Source of the DNA: Blastopirellula sediminis
Lineage (GTDB): Bacteria > Planctomycetota > Planctomycetia > Pirellulales > Pirellulaceae
Reading direction: 5' to 3'
Length of the DNA stretch: 64,000 nt
Assembly (NCBI RefSeq): GCF_020966755.1
Contig: NZ_JAJKFT010000010.1
Location: forward strand, 3,814,481 to 3,878,480
Shown here: one piece after another, positions 1 to 10,600 of the stretch
How positions within the stretch are numbered: the first letter of the stretch is position 1
Layout: every line of letters starts with the position of its first letter
Notes under the pieces: model-generated
The model's database searches: none
What the model was told of the DNA's origin: nothing
The model's input: the letters and a program-made list of their open reading frames with translations, nothing else
Position numbers and translations under genes: made by a program

Positions 1-2218
1 ACCATTCGAGCTTGCCGGTACCGTTGGCTTGCTTCGACACCGCGAAGGTGATCGAGTTTTCGCCCACTTGGGAGAGCTGATCCATGATGCCGCGATAGGG
101 GCCGGTACGACCGACGTAACCGAGGTTCAGGCCGTTGATCTCGAGTGCGTTGGCGCTGATCGTCAGGTTGTTGATCATCACCGAGCCGTCGGCCAGGATG
201 GTCCAGCCGGCCGGCAGCGGATTGTTCATCGCCGTACCGTACTTGTAGACGAACTTCGGCTGCGTCACTTTGACCGAGTAGGTCCCTTCGTCGATGCCGG
301 CGAACCGGAACGTCCCGTCCGCTTCCGACGAGAAGGCGGTGCCGACGACCACGCCTCCCTGGTACAGGGTTACTTGGACGCCGCCGATGAACTGTTCCGG
401 GCTGGCGTTGTTATTCGCATTGTCGTCCCACTCTTGGTCGTTGTTGACGTCGAAGAAGAGTTGACCCGTGATCAGGCTGTGGATCGGCACGCGGATCGTG
501 ACGGTCGCGGTGTCGGTGATCGGCATCCCGCTTGCGTCGAGGACCGGATCGCCGGCGTCATCGACGTAGGTGATCGTGTAGGTGAAGGTTTCGAGGCCTG
601 GAGTCGCCGAAGCGGTGTAGTCGATCGACTTCATGTCGGCCGCGATGACGACGCGACCGTCGGCTACCGCCGTACCGCTGTCGTCGGCGATTCCGGTGAT
701 GATGATATTATCAATCGAAACCGCCTGGCCGTCGCCGGCGACGAAGTCATTGGCCAGGACGTCGAGGTTCTGCGACTCGTTAACTTCCACAACGGCGAAT
801 GGAGTCACCGCGTCGCCATCATCCACCGCAACGGCAGCCGCGGAGATGTTGATCGTGACCTTCGCCATGTTCGAGGTCATGGGATCGGTCGCATCGGTCA
901 GCGTGTAGAAAAACGACTCCGTTCCCGATAGGTCGGTCGGCAGGCGATAAAGCAGGAACTCATCCTTAAAACCAGCGACCGGGTTGGCCAACTGATTGGT
1001 GATCATGACGCGGCTTACCAAATCCGGATTGGTGGTAAGCGAGGTGTCGGCGGAGATGCCGCCCGGCGTGAGGATCACTTCCGAGCCGTCGGTCAGCAGG
1101 TTTCCGTTGAAGTCGAGGTCGTTCGCTTTGACGTCGATCGCCAGGTACTTTACCCCACCGATGTCGACGATCCGCGGATCGCTCGCTTCCATTTCGTTCA
1201 CCAAGTCGGCCGAAACGTCGACCAGGTCGTTGTTGGCGCCCGGAACTGGAAGGATGGTGATATTGAACTTGGGAAAAGCCAGATTGACGATGTCGAGCGG
1301 CTGGCCCAGCGGAGCGTCGACGCCGTCGCCGACGGCGTCCTGGAAGAGGACGGCGGCCAGGTTGATGCTCGGCGTCACCGGATCATCAAAGACCGCTTTG
1401 GAGCCTTGGAGCATGAAAGTGCCGGCTTGGGTCGGGGTGAAGTCGACGGTGTACAGCATTTGCATCTCTTCCCAGCCGGCGCCGATGAGGTCGGTATTGG
1501 CGACGCTGGAATTACCGCCGGCATGGGCGATCAAGCCGGGGGTGCTAATGCTGGTCGGGACGCCGCCGCTGCCATCGAACGGAAGTTCGACCGTGCCGGC
1601 ATCGACCGGCTGAACGATCGTCGAATCGAAGCTGATGTCGAGATAAGCCGCGGTAACGTCAGGCGTGGTAAACGCGCCGCCGGTGAGAGCCGACGTGTTG
1701 CGCATGTAAACCTTCAGCGTGAAGGTGTCTTGCGTAAGGTTGATGTTCACGGGGGTCATGACCGGCATGTTCGCCATGTCGAACGTCGTGTCGGCGGTGT
1801 CGACCAACATCCCGTTTTGATAGATCTCAAACGTGAATGCGGCGGAATACGACGAATCGGCGTCTTCCCCTTCGATCAGCGAAGAGAGCATCGAGTTGAG
1901 GTCGAGCGGATTGAAGGCGCCGTCGTTGTTGACGTCGAGATAGAGGACCTGCTCCCCTTCGAGTCCCCCAGCCGCTTGCGAATTGACCATGTAGTTTTGG
2001 AATCCAAGTTCCAGTTGCGAAACCAGAATTTGGAGGTCGGTTTGGTCAACGACCTCGTCGCCGTTGACGTCGTGCGACATGTTGGCGTTATGCCACGCGT
2101 TGAGGTCAGCAGCCATCATGGCTCGTGATTCCAGGGCTTCCATTTTGGCGCCAAGATTCCGCGAGGAGCGACGGGCGGAGGGGCGGCGTTTGGAGGCAGA
2201 TTTATTTCGCTTTTTCAT
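1..2218 (-). CDS. Secreted dockerin-repeat surface protein, 3' part missing
   Basis: The frame is open from an ATG at 2218 to the left edge (739 codons seen), so the C-terminus lies outside the window. The N-terminus is very basic and ends in MEALESRAMMAA, the planctomycete L-E-x-R export motif. Two dockerin-like calcium loops follow at about residues 49-120 (DVNGDEVVDQTDL and DVNNDGAFNPLDL). Next comes a beta-sandwich at about 130-300 that resembles a cohesin or carbohydrate-binding fold, then cadherin/Ig-like modules, including one near 460-560 with the LDVLANDF signature. An SdrD-B-like domain is at about 580-650 (GQLFFDVNNDQEWDD, then an SVKVTQP strand). Role inferred: extracellular structural or adhesive protein. 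The dockerin is N-terminal here, while its neighbours carry theirs near the C-terminus. No Shine-Dalgarno is visible before the ATG. Sure of coding and export class, unsure of function. Confidence 0.9.
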   Translation of the reverse strand, partial: MKKRNKSASKRRPSARRSSRNLGAKMEALESRAMMAADLNAWHNANMSHDVNGDEVVDQTDLQILVSQLELGFQNYMVNSQAAGGLEGEQVLYLDVNNDGAFNPLDLNSMLSSLIEGEDADSSYSAAFTFEIYQNGMLVDTADTTFDMANMPVMTPVNINLTQDTFTLKVYMRNTSALTGGAFTTPDVTAAYLDISFDSTIVQPVDAGTVELPFDGSGGVPTSISTPGLIAHAGGNSSVANTDLIGAGWEEMQMLYTVDFTPTQAGTFMLQGSKAVFDDPVTPSINLAAVLFQDAVGDGVDAPLGQPLDIVNLAFPKFNITILPVPGANNDLVDVSADLVNEMEASDPRIVDIGGVKYLAIDVKANDLDFNGNLLTDGSEVILTPGGISADTSLTTNPDLVSRVMITNQLANPVAGFKDEFLLYRLPTDLSGTESFFYTLTDATDPMTSNMAKVTINISAAAVAVDDGDAVTPFAVVEVNESQNLDVLANDFVAGDGQAVSIDNIIITGIADDSGTAVADGRVVIAADMKSIDYTASATPGLETFTYTITYVDDAGDPVLDASGMPITDTATVTIRVPIHSLITGQLFFDVNNDQEWDDNANNNASPEQFIGGVQVTLYQGGVVVGTAFSSEADGTFRFAGIDEGTYSVKVTQPKFVYKYGTAMNNPLPAGWTILADGSVMINNLTISANALEINGLNLGYVGRTGPYRGIMDQLSQVGENSITFAVSKQANGTGKLEW

Positions 2219-2703
2219 GGCCAGCCAACGGTTCTGGATGTGGTTAAACGGGAGAAGCGGGGAGGTTTGGGGCGTCTTGTGCCCCAGGATAGTTATGCCA
2301 ATCAGGCTTCGCAAACAAATTCCTCAAATCGCCCTGATCGCTACGGTTCATCCGAGCGGAGTAATTTGTGCGGTCCGGCAATTCGATGCTTTTTGTCGCA
2401 GCGCCCGGATGAGTAGTTCCCGAACTGGAGGATTTTTTTGCGAAATCGTTGGATTTTGCCGCGAGAAGGCCGGGAGTAAGGAACTTCGCGCCATATAAGC
2501 GCGTCAGATTTTCACGAACCGTCCCGAGTTGAGCCGTAATAATCGCTACAGTCGTCATAAATGCCGCAATTGCACCTGTAGCGGCAGAATAATTGTTGTT
2601 GGCTTCTCGGGACGCAATTATCGTGGGGATGTTGCTTTCCGACATCACTTCGTTTCCACCCCTTCCATCAACGCTCCCTTTTCGCGGAACGCGAGAACTG
2701 CCC
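2219..2703. other. Divergent intergenic region between two surface-protein genes
   Basis: This 485-bp gap separates two divergently read surface-protein genes, so it must carry promoters for both. It is AT-richer than its flanks around 2400-2650. A small hairpin (6-bp arms TGGGGC/GCCCCA, 2268-2286) lies in the leader of the minus-strand gene. A 155-codon minus-strand open frame crosses it but has no recognisable domain or ribosome site, and I do not accept it as a gene. Confidence 0.5.
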
Positions 2704-4566
2704 ATGTCCAAAAGCTTGCGTCGATACCGTCCTCTTTTTGAGACGCTGGAAGCTCGAGAGGTACTTACCGCCTATATGGGGGTAACGCTCCAGGCGAAAG
2801 ATCTGGCGGGGAATACGATTACCTCGGTAGCTGCGGGGCAGTCGTTCAACCTGCAGGTCTGGGTCGACGACTATCGCTACATTGCAGAAGCGTCCGCGAA
2901 TTACGTGACGGATCCCGACGGGGACCAGTACAATCCCAACCCGCTCGGCATTTCCTCGGCGTTCGTCGATATCTTGTACAACGCGGGGGCGTTCGATTTC
3001 GATTCGGTCACCGGTCTGAAATCGGGGTCGGGTTCGCCCGGTTTGGGGGCTGCGTCCTACAACGCCGTAACTTCAAGTGACGGCAAATTGGAGCGAGTCG
3101 GTACCATCCAGACGTCGTTAGCCTACGGCAATGGGCTGGCTCGTCTGTGGGTGACCGTGCCGATGATCGCCGAGAGCACGTTAGGGCAGTTCACGATTTC
3201 CGCCCAGCATCCGGTCACCAACGAAACCTTCCCCAATACAACCGAAGGAAATCAGCAGCGTCGCGCGTTCATCGACAACAACCCCTCCGTTCTGTTGGCC
3301 GGCGGCAGCGTAGCGTTGAACCCGAACGAAGTCGACTATTCCGGCGCCACGTTGACGCTGGAAATCGTCGAGCCGGGCGCGCCGGTCGATATTGAACTGC
3401 GAATTGTGAAAACGCCGACCGCCGTCGACTCCAACGGCGAAATCAACAGCAACATGTTGCCCAACGACGCCGAGTGGCTCGACGAGTGGGACAATTTCTA
3501 TGTCGAAGTCTATGCGACGGCGCCCGACAGCTATTACCTGAAAACGGTCACGCTGACCCTCAATTTCACCAACTCGTACCACAACGTCCTTTCCTTCTCG
3601 GACGCGTCGAACGATTCGTCGTTGAAATTCACGACTTCCGGCAAGTCCTACAACAACGGCACCAGCAATGTGACCGTCACTTTCTCGACGGCGCTGAACG
3701 GGCTCGGCGATAACGGCAAGTCGGCGCTGCTCGGACGAATTTACTTCGGTCCCGATACCGGCACTGGGGCTGGCGTCGCGAACGCTGCGACGACCGATTA
3801 TCCCGCTCCGGTCGATACCAAGTTCACGCTGACCAGTGGAGCGGCCGGCGTTCAGCTCAACTCCAGCGCTCCGGTCGAACCGGCGATTTTGTCGATCGGT
3901 TCATCAACCAACGCCGATCTTTTTGCGGTTCCGTATGACCTGGACGACGACAAGGCGATTTCGCTGGTCGACCTGACCTACATCGTGCGAAACATCGGAA
4001 CGCCGGTGACGACCAGCAACAAGCTGTACCGGATGGACTACACGCATGACGGATACATCGACCTGGTCGACCTGGCGATGATGATTCGGAATATCGGGAC
4101 GTCGACCACCAACGCCAAGAGTTCCCCGCGGATTTACTACTCGGGCTTCCCCTACTTCGGGTCGGCCATGGGGCTGATGGAAGGGGAGTCGATTACCTTG
4201 AGCGGTAACGCAGGTTTCGTGTTGGAAGGGGAATCGATCGTTCAGGAATCGACGCCGATCGAAAATACCACGTCGACGACCGCCTCGATCCCCAGTTCGA
4301 CGACGAGTTCGACCTACGTACCGCTGTTCATCGCCGAGCCGACCACGAGCGTCACGATTGAGTCGGAATCGGATCCAGAGGTTGATTCGGCCCTCGTCGG
4401 TCAGGAAACTATCGGTAGCGCCCTGACGACCGATGGCGACGCGCAAACCTTGTTGATCATTGATGCGGCCGAACAGTCGCTGAAAGAAGAATCGACGTCC
4501 GATTCGGATGCGGTCGACGAAGTATTCGCCGACCTGGCCGTGGAAGACCCGCATTTAACGATGTAA
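2704..4566 (+). CDS. Secreted dockerin protein with cohesin-like beta-sandwich domains
   Basis: The ATG at 2704 gives a 620-aa protein beginning MSKSLRRYRPLFETLEAREV, the basic L-E-x-R planctomycete export signal. The frame extends 37 codons upstream, but the signal dictates the start. Residues ~20-180 and ~230-400 form two beta-rich regions. The first contains FNLQVWVDD and GISSAFVDILY, which align with FTLKVYMRN and VTAAYLDISF of the truncated protein at 1-2218. A dockerin-like pair lies at ~412-470 (DLDDDKAISLVDL, DYTHDGYIDLVDL, each followed by IRNIGT). A Ser/Thr-rich linker follows, then an acidic tail (DAVDEVFADLAVED). The gene lies 58 bp upstream of the metalloprotease gene with no terminator between, so the two are probably co-transcribed. 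Inferred role: surface scaffold or adhesin. The cohesin-like assignment rests on strand pattern only. Confidence 0.9.
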   Translation: MSKSLRRYRPLFETLEAREVLTAYMGVTLQAKDLAGNTITSVAAGQSFNLQVWVDDYRYIAEASANYVTDPDGDQYNPNPLGISSAFVDILYNAGAFDFDSVTGLKSGSGSPGLGAASYNAVTSSDGKLERVGTIQTSLAYGNGLARLWVTVPMIAESTLGQFTISAQHPVTNETFPNTTEGNQQRRAFIDNNPSVLLAGGSVALNPNEVDYSGATLTLEIVEPGAPVDIELRIVKTPTAVDSNGEINSNMLPNDAEWLDEWDNFYVEVYATAPDSYYLKTVTLTLNFTNSYHNVLSFSDASNDSSLKFTTSGKSYNNGTSNVTVTFSTALNGLGDNGKSALLGRIYFGPDTGTGAGVANAATTDYPAPVDTKFTLTSGAAGVQLNSSAPVEPAILSIGSSTNADLFAVPYDLDDDKAISLVDLTYIVRNIGTPVTTSNKLYRMDYTHDGYIDLVDLAMMIRNIGTSTTNAKSSPRIYYSGFPYFGSAMGLMEGESITLSGNAGFVLEGESIVQESTPIENTTSTTASIPSSTTSSTYVPLFIAEPTTSVTIESESDPEVDSALVGQETIGSALTTDGDAQTLLIIDAAEQSLKEESTSDSDAVDEVFADLAVEDPHLTM

Positions 4567-4624
4567 TTGAATTCCAGCGACGTCGCGTCTGGTTTCTTCC
4601 CTTTTTGACGGCTGTTTCCGCTCT

Positions 4625-7363
4625 ATGTCCTCCGCTCGCCGATTTCGACAGCAGCGCACGCGCCGCAACGGAAAATCGGCGTCGGCGGCGCTGCGGTTCG
4701 AATCGCTCGAATCGCGGATTAATTTCTCAGGCGTCCCGTTCGGCGCCGCTGCGACCGATACCGGCGAATTCATGCTGGGGGACGTCTCCGTCACCGTCGT
4801 CTTTCTTGAGTCGAACGGCCAGATTGACGCGAGCACCGAAGATTGGACGCAGTCCCTGATCGACGCCAACAAAGCGAAGGTGGACGAGGCGCTGCAGTGG
4901 TGGGTCGATACGCTCGCGCTGCAGAATTCGGTCCACGAGCTTAACTTCCATATCGACTATCAATACGCCGATACGCCTGTGCCGACCCGCTATGAGCCGA
5001 TCAAGCATACGGCCGCCGAATTCGACAAGTGGGTCGGCGATTTCTTGACCTACGTCGGCGCCGAACGGACCGGCGATATTATTAAAGACATCCGGCTCTA
5101 CAACAATTTCGTCCGCGTTACCGAAGGGACCAATTGGGCCTTTACGATTTTCATCGCCAACGCAGATGATGATGCTGACGGCTTTTGGGATGGCAATGTT
5201 CTCGGCGGGTTTTCGATCGCGGGGGGCGCATTCCTGGCGTTGCCTAGTTCCCGTCCCGCCAGCACGATCGCCCATGAAACGGCACACCAGTTTTGGGCGA
5301 TGGACGAGTATGGCGGTAAAGATTACTACGATCACCGCGGCTACTACGATACCCAAAACACCAATGCGACCCTCGAAAATCCGCATCCTGAATTGATCGT
5401 CGATAGTCTGATGCTATCGGGCCAACGGCTGCAGAACGCGTACGACAGTCACACGAGTTCGACCTCGCTGTTTGAAACGATCGGCTGGAAAGACTCCGAC
5501 GGCGACGGCATCTTCGACGTTCTCGATCAGCCGCTTTCGCTGAAGGGCAGCGGGGCGCTCGACGCCGATACGCTGCAGTATCATTTCGTCGGTCAAGCGG
5601 CGGTCGGCGTTCTGCCGAATTTAAACACCGCCGGAACGCAGCAGTCGGTGAATAAGTTTCTGCAGCATGACATGACCATCAATACGGTCGCCGCCGTGCA
5701 GTACCGGATTGACGGCGGCGATTGGCAGACGGCGCAGACGTACGACGATTACGTCGCCGACATCGACATTTCGATCGCATTGCCCAATTCGGGGAATCAT
5801 ACGATCGAGATTCGCGCGATCGATGCGACCGGAGCGATTACGTCCGACGTCTTGACTGGCTCCACGTCCGAGATCACGCCGGTCGCGCAATTGGGCGCCA
5901 ACGGCTTTCTGTTTGCAGATCGCAACGGCAACGGCGTCTACGATTTCGGCGAGACGGGGCTGACCGGCTGGACCGTCGCCCTGGTCGATTCGCAAAGCAC
6001 GCCGGTCCAGACCGAGATCCTGGTTGAGCCGGACGACTTTGGCGCCGGCGACGTCATCGACGATCTCGTGCCAGGAGCTTCGTTCTCCGCCTTCGGCGAC
6101 AATATTACCCCGGTCTTCCCCAACGTCTTTTCGCTGACCAACGTCGATGCGACGACCGGAGCCCGCGTCTTTGGCTACTATCGTTCGACCGACGAGTCGA
6201 CGGGCAACTTTTCCGAGTGGAATTCGCTCCAGCAACTGCGGGTCGATTTCGACTCGCTGGTTAGTCGCGTTTCGATCGACGCCATCGGGACCGACGTCGG
6301 CAGCATCGGGCGGCTGGAAGCGTTTGACGCCTTGGGCAATCTGATCGGTCGCTATACGACCGCGGAACTCGCCGCCGGGGAAGCCGAAACGATGAGCGTC
6401 GAATTCGATTCGCCGCAGATCTCTTACATTGTGGTCGCGGGCCAGTTGGAGACGAGCGTTCGTCTCGATAACTTCTCGGCCGGTCGACCTGCAACGGTCG
6501 AGACCGACGCTTTTGGCGCGTTCGCGCTGCAAATGGACGTCGCCGGCGACTATCAACTGCAAATCACGCCTCCTGGGGGCGACTCTCAGTCTTACTCCAT
6601 CGTCGGCAGCACGACCGTCAACTACGCCCTGGCGCCTTTGACCGGGTTTCAGTTTGCGATCCACATCGAAACGTTGGCTTGGCGCAATCCTTATAACGCC
6701 GCTGACGTTAACGATGACGGGACGGCCGATGAGAGCGACTTTGAGTTGATCCTGGCGGAACTTACGAACCAAACCTATTTGGCCGTTGGCCAGATCACCG
6801 GGGATCACTCCTCCCCTGCCCCGTTCCTCGACGCGAACGGAGATGGCTATTTCAATTTGCTCGACGCCATGCGGGTCCTCGACCGGCTCCTGATCGCTCA
6901 ATTGGGAACGCCGCCGCAGGAAGGGGAAGCGGTCGTCGCTGGCGACAGCTTCATTGCGGGCTCGAGCAGCGGCGATGAAGCGATCGATTCGAGCCAGGAA
7001 TCGTCTCTGGAGGCTGCGAGCCTTCCGGGAGAATCGTTGGTTGAGTCCGAATCGAGCGTTTCGGCGTCAAACGACTTCGTCGTTGCGACCGCCGCTCAGC
7101 CCTTCTCCGCCTCTCTGGCCGATCTGGGGCTGGGTAAGTTGACCGCAACCGTCGCTGTCGAGGGCGAAGACATCGCCTTCGAGGGAGGCGTGGCGAGCGA
7201 TGAGGTTTCGCTTTCGATTGATTCGTCGAATTCCATGACGGTCGACGATCGGATTCTGGCGATTGCCGCTGACGATTTCTACTTGGGGCTGGGTCGCGAC
7301 GACGAAGACGGGGAATTCGATTTGTTCGATCCCTGGGGCGGCGACCTGGACATTATTGAATAG
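4625..7363 (+). CDS. Secreted zinc metalloprotease with SdrD-B-like and dockerin domains
   Basis: A 912-aa protein starting MSSARRFRQQRTRRNGK and reaching FESLESRINFSG, the shared L-E-x-R export signal. A catalytic zinc motif HETAHQFWAMDEY is at residues 217-229: two histidines and the general-base glutamate, with a DEY a few residues on. This resembles the M64 (IgA peptidase) pattern HExGHxxxxxxDEY, but one residue shorter. An SdrD-B-like module follows (GFLFADRNGNGVYDFGETG, about 423), then a long beta-region and a dockerin-like pair at ~690-757 (DVNDDGTADESDF, DANGDGYFNLLDA). The tail is serine-rich then strongly acidic, ending GGDLDIIE. It probably shares a transcript with the preceding dockerin gene. 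Inferred role: extracellular or cell-surface protease tethered by the dockerin. Protease activity is likely but the family is uncertain. Confidence 0.92.
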   Translation: MSSARRFRQQRTRRNGKSASAALRFESLESRINFSGVPFGAAATDTGEFMLGDVSVTVVFLESNGQIDASTEDWTQSLIDANKAKVDEALQWWVDTLALQNSVHELNFHIDYQYADTPVPTRYEPIKHTAAEFDKWVGDFLTYVGAERTGDIIKDIRLYNNFVRVTEGTNWAFTIFIANADDDADGFWDGNVLGGFSIAGGAFLALPSSRPASTIAHETAHQFWAMDEYGGKDYYDHRGYYDTQNTNATLENPHPELIVDSLMLSGQRLQNAYDSHTSSTSLFETIGWKDSDGDGIFDVLDQPLSLKGSGALDADTLQYHFVGQAAVGVLPNLNTAGTQQSVNKFLQHDMTINTVAAVQYRIDGGDWQTAQTYDDYVADIDISIALPNSGNHTIEIRAIDATGAITSDVLTGSTSEITPVAQLGANGFLFADRNGNGVYDFGETGLTGWTVALVDSQSTPVQTEILVEPDDFGAGDVIDDLVPGASFSAFGDNITPVFPNVFSLTNVDATTGARVFGYYRSTDESTGNFSEWNSLQQLRVDFDSLVSRVSIDAIGTDVGSIGRLEAFDALGNLIGRYTTAELAAGEAETMSVEFDSPQISYIVVAGQLETSVRLDNFSAGRPATVETDAFGAFALQMDVAGDYQLQITPPGGDSQSYSIVGSTTVNYALAPLTGFQFAIHIETLAWRNPYNAADVNDDGTADESDFELILAELTNQTYLAVGQITGDHSSPAPFLDANGDGYFNLLDAMRVLDRLLIAQLGTPPQEGEAVVAGDSFIAGSSSGDEAIDSSQESSLEAASLPGESLVESESSVSASNDFVVATAAQPFSASLADLGLGKLTATVAVEGEDIAFEGGVASDEVSLSIDSSNSMTVDDRILAIAADDFYLGLGRDDEDGEFDLFDPWGGDLDIIE

Positions 7364-7586
7364 TCCGCCGCCGCTGATCTGTCGCTGTTTGTCGCTTCTG
7401 ATTGGGCAGAGACGGACCGTCGTCCATTCGGCCGCGTGCGTCTTGCTGTAGCACGCTGTCGCTCCGGCCCCCTTTCTCTCCGGGCAGGCCTTGTCGATCG
7501 ATAGACCGCATCCTGCGGACGTCGCTGCGGCCTCCCATTCGCGCGATCGCCCTGGCGCCTCCGATGCTGCCCCGCAATCGACCAAC

Positions 7587-7618
7587 AAAAAAGGCCTCCC
7601 CGTGAAGGGAGGCCTTTC
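7587..7618 (-). terminator. Rho-independent terminator of the giant protein gene
   Basis: A perfect 10-bp stem, AAGGCCTCCC (7591-7600) with GGGAGGCCTT (7607-7616), encloses a 6-nt loop. Read on the minus strand it ends in a run of six T, and it lies about 30 bp past the stop of the giant gene. On the plus strand the T run is only three, so it could serve the convergent metalloprotease gene only weakly. Confidence 0.88.
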
Positions 7619-7644
7619 GTTTGGTTGTCTGCGAACGGAGGAGA

Positions 7645-10600
7645 CTACGCTTGGTCGTCGCTGATCAGGGCGATCAGGTCGTCCATCTCGTCCGAATCTT
7701 CGCCATCGACTCGCCAGGCGTCGTTGACGTCATCGGCGACCGACAACAGCACGGCGTCGATCGAATCGTCGAGGAGCAACTCGTCGCTAAACGACTCGTC
7801 AATTTCGTCGTACGCGACAGTCGACGAACTGGTTTGGCTCGACGTCGTAACGGTCGACTTCGTCTGCTGAATGCTCAGGCCGAAGAGGTCAATCGTCGGT
7901 TGGCTCGTCGGGTTGGCCGAGATCGTCGTCGTCGACGAATCGACAAGCGTGCTCGACGTCGTCGTAAAGGTCGGCGAGACCGATAGGCTGGCATCCGTTT
8001 GCGCTTCGCTCGTCGAGGCGACGACCAGCGGAGTGTTCTCAACCGCCGGGTTCACCACTTCGATCGACGAAACCATGCCGGAGTCTTCCACCAATTCCGG
8101 ATTGACGACCACCGGGTTAGCCAGCAGGTAATTCAGGACGATGTTGTAGTCCAGAATCGTGACGGCGTAGTCGTCATTGGCGTCCAGGTAGTTCGGGATG
8201 CCGTTGGGGAACATAATCGCCGCGGCGGCGTTGTCGAAGCCGTCGTTGACCGGATGGTACGGCGACAGGAATTCGCCGGTCATCGAGTCGGTGTAGACGT
8301 GGTGCTCCAGTTCGTACAGGATCGCCGTCAAGTCGTGTGAACTGACGACCGTATCACCCGGCGTAATGCCGGCCGGCAAGGCCGCTCGGTACCATGGGTT
8401 TTCCAATCCCGGCGTCAGCGTGACTTGGTAGTCTTCCACTTCGCCGTCGATCGCCAGGCCGGTTGCGCTGAGGCCGCCGGTGCTGCTGTATCGCACCCGC
8501 ATGAAGGTTTCGCCGATAACGCCTTCCGAGGAAAGCTTGAAGGAGATCGCCTGGCCTTGGCCGACGTTGGCGCCGCTGACGGCGTCGATGGTCAAAGCCC
8601 GGTCGAAGACGAGTTCGTCGTCCTCGAACATGCCGTTGCCGTCGAGGTCGACCCAGGCTTGGACGAAACCGTAGTTGGTTTCGTTCAGCGGAACGGTCGC
8701 TTCGATGTAGACGGTGTTGGTCTTGCCGATCGCCAACGAGCCGGAGCTGGTCGTGCTCGGGTCTTCAAACGTCACGCCGTCGTCAAAGTTGTCGCCGGTG
8801 GCGTCAACGTTCGGCTTGCCGTTCAGTTCCGAGTCGATCCCGGCGCCCAGGTGGAAGTCTTCTCGGATCAGGTGGCGAGCGCCATCGTTCTCCACATAGG
8901 TGTTGTATCCAGGCGAACCGATGACGTCCGGAGCGTCGCCGAAGTCGAGCAGGCCGCCGACTCGGATGAAGAAGCTCGTTTCATTGCCGGCGACCTTGTT
9001 CGGCTCGATCGAGTTCCCCGCGTTGTCCTTGATCAGGACCGGATCGGTCGGGTCGTAGGCCATGCCGGTGGTCGGATCAATCGTGAAGCGGTTCTTCAGC
9101 GTGACCTTGTAGGTGACCCCTTCTTCAAATACGCCGGAAACCGGAGTGATTCGAATAATGTTGTTGGTCGCGTCGTAGTCGAAGCGATAGTCGACCCCTT
9201 CGACCAACGTGGTCACCACGCCGGAGCTAATCTTCTCGACGATGAACGAATCGGACGAGACGGTCGAGTCGTCGATGCCGGAACCCTGCGGTTGCGTCGA
9301 GAGACCGCTGCTGTCGATCAGCTGGATCGAAATGTTGGTCAGCGGACCGTTGAGCAGCTGAACCACGTCGACGGTTTGGTCCAGGTCCAGGTTCGCGGCG
9401 TCGTTGTCCTGCGGATCGATCAGCACGCCGCTCGGACCGCGGGTATCGGCGCGGTCGAGGGCGCCGACGTCCTTGAAGCTGCTGACGCCGACGCCGCCGC
9501 TCGAAGCGACGGTCGGATCGTCGTAACGCAGCTGCCCCGACTGATCGCGAATCGGCGCGATCACCGGCGAGGTGGCGATGCCCAGCGGGCTGTTCAGCGT
9601 GTTGAACTCGGTGCGATCGGCGATCGAGTCGAACGCCGCGTCAATCGCTTGCGAGCCGGACGCCAGGTAGAAGTTGCCGTCGGCGGCGTCAACGAACAAC
9701 GCAGCGCCGCTGGCCAGCAGGATCGGCGATTGTCCAGTCGTCGCCGAGGCGCCGGTGTTGGCGCCGTTGTCCTGGAAGACCGTACGGATGATGCGAGTTT
9801 GCGTCGGCGAGACGCCGTCGGCGGCGACCGAAATGCCGGTCGCAAAGTTCGCAACGATATTGTTGACGATCCACGGACCGGCCTGGTTGTTGACCTGGAT
9901 GCCGATGTCGCCCGAGTTGACGCCGTACAACGTGTTGTTGATGATGCGGCCGACCGGGACCGAGCCTGGGGCTTGCGTCGTCGACGACGAGTCGCCGCTA
10001 TACAGGATGGCGCCGGTTTCGTTGTTGAAGACGATGTTGTTGACGATCGTCACGCCGGTCGCCAGGCGAGCCGTGTTGAGCTCGCGAGTAACGCGTGCCG
10101 AGCCCTGGTTCGGCAGGTTGTCGCCGCCGTCGGCCGCCGAGCCGCGAGCGGCTGCGTCGACCAGGATGCCCCAACCGGACGAGTAGGAGACGCGATTCGA
10201 GCTGATGATGATCTGCCCTTGGTCGCGGAAGTTGTTGCGATCTCCATCGTCGCCGTTGCCGTACGTGACGAATTGGAACGGATTGACGTAGCCGTCGTTG
10301 ATGGCGATCTTCAGCTCGTAGGCGCCCTTCACGTCCGAATAGGTGCGGCCATTGTTCATGGCGTCGCTCGGATCGACGTTCGGATTGTATGCGGCGTTGG
10401 TGTTATGGCTGACCGCGACGATGTAGTGGCCCGTTTGCAGCGGGTTGTTGACGGTATAGGTCAAAAGCGGATCCGAGGCGCCGCCGGAAATTGCGGAAGC
10501 GACTTGAATCGTGTTGGTCCCGTCGAAGTAGAAGAGCCGGACCGCCGTGGCTAGCGGAGAGCCGAGCGCCAAAGCGTCGACGTCGATCTGGATCGTGTTG

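Noticed and set aside
29-2128. Long plus-strand open frames opposite the truncated surface gene
   Set aside because: They are arginine- and valine-rich shadows of the minus-strand gene, with no domain or ribosome site.
2244-2711. 155-codon minus-strand frame in the divergent gap
   Set aside because: It crosses the start of the plus-strand gene, has no ribosome site and no recognisable family.
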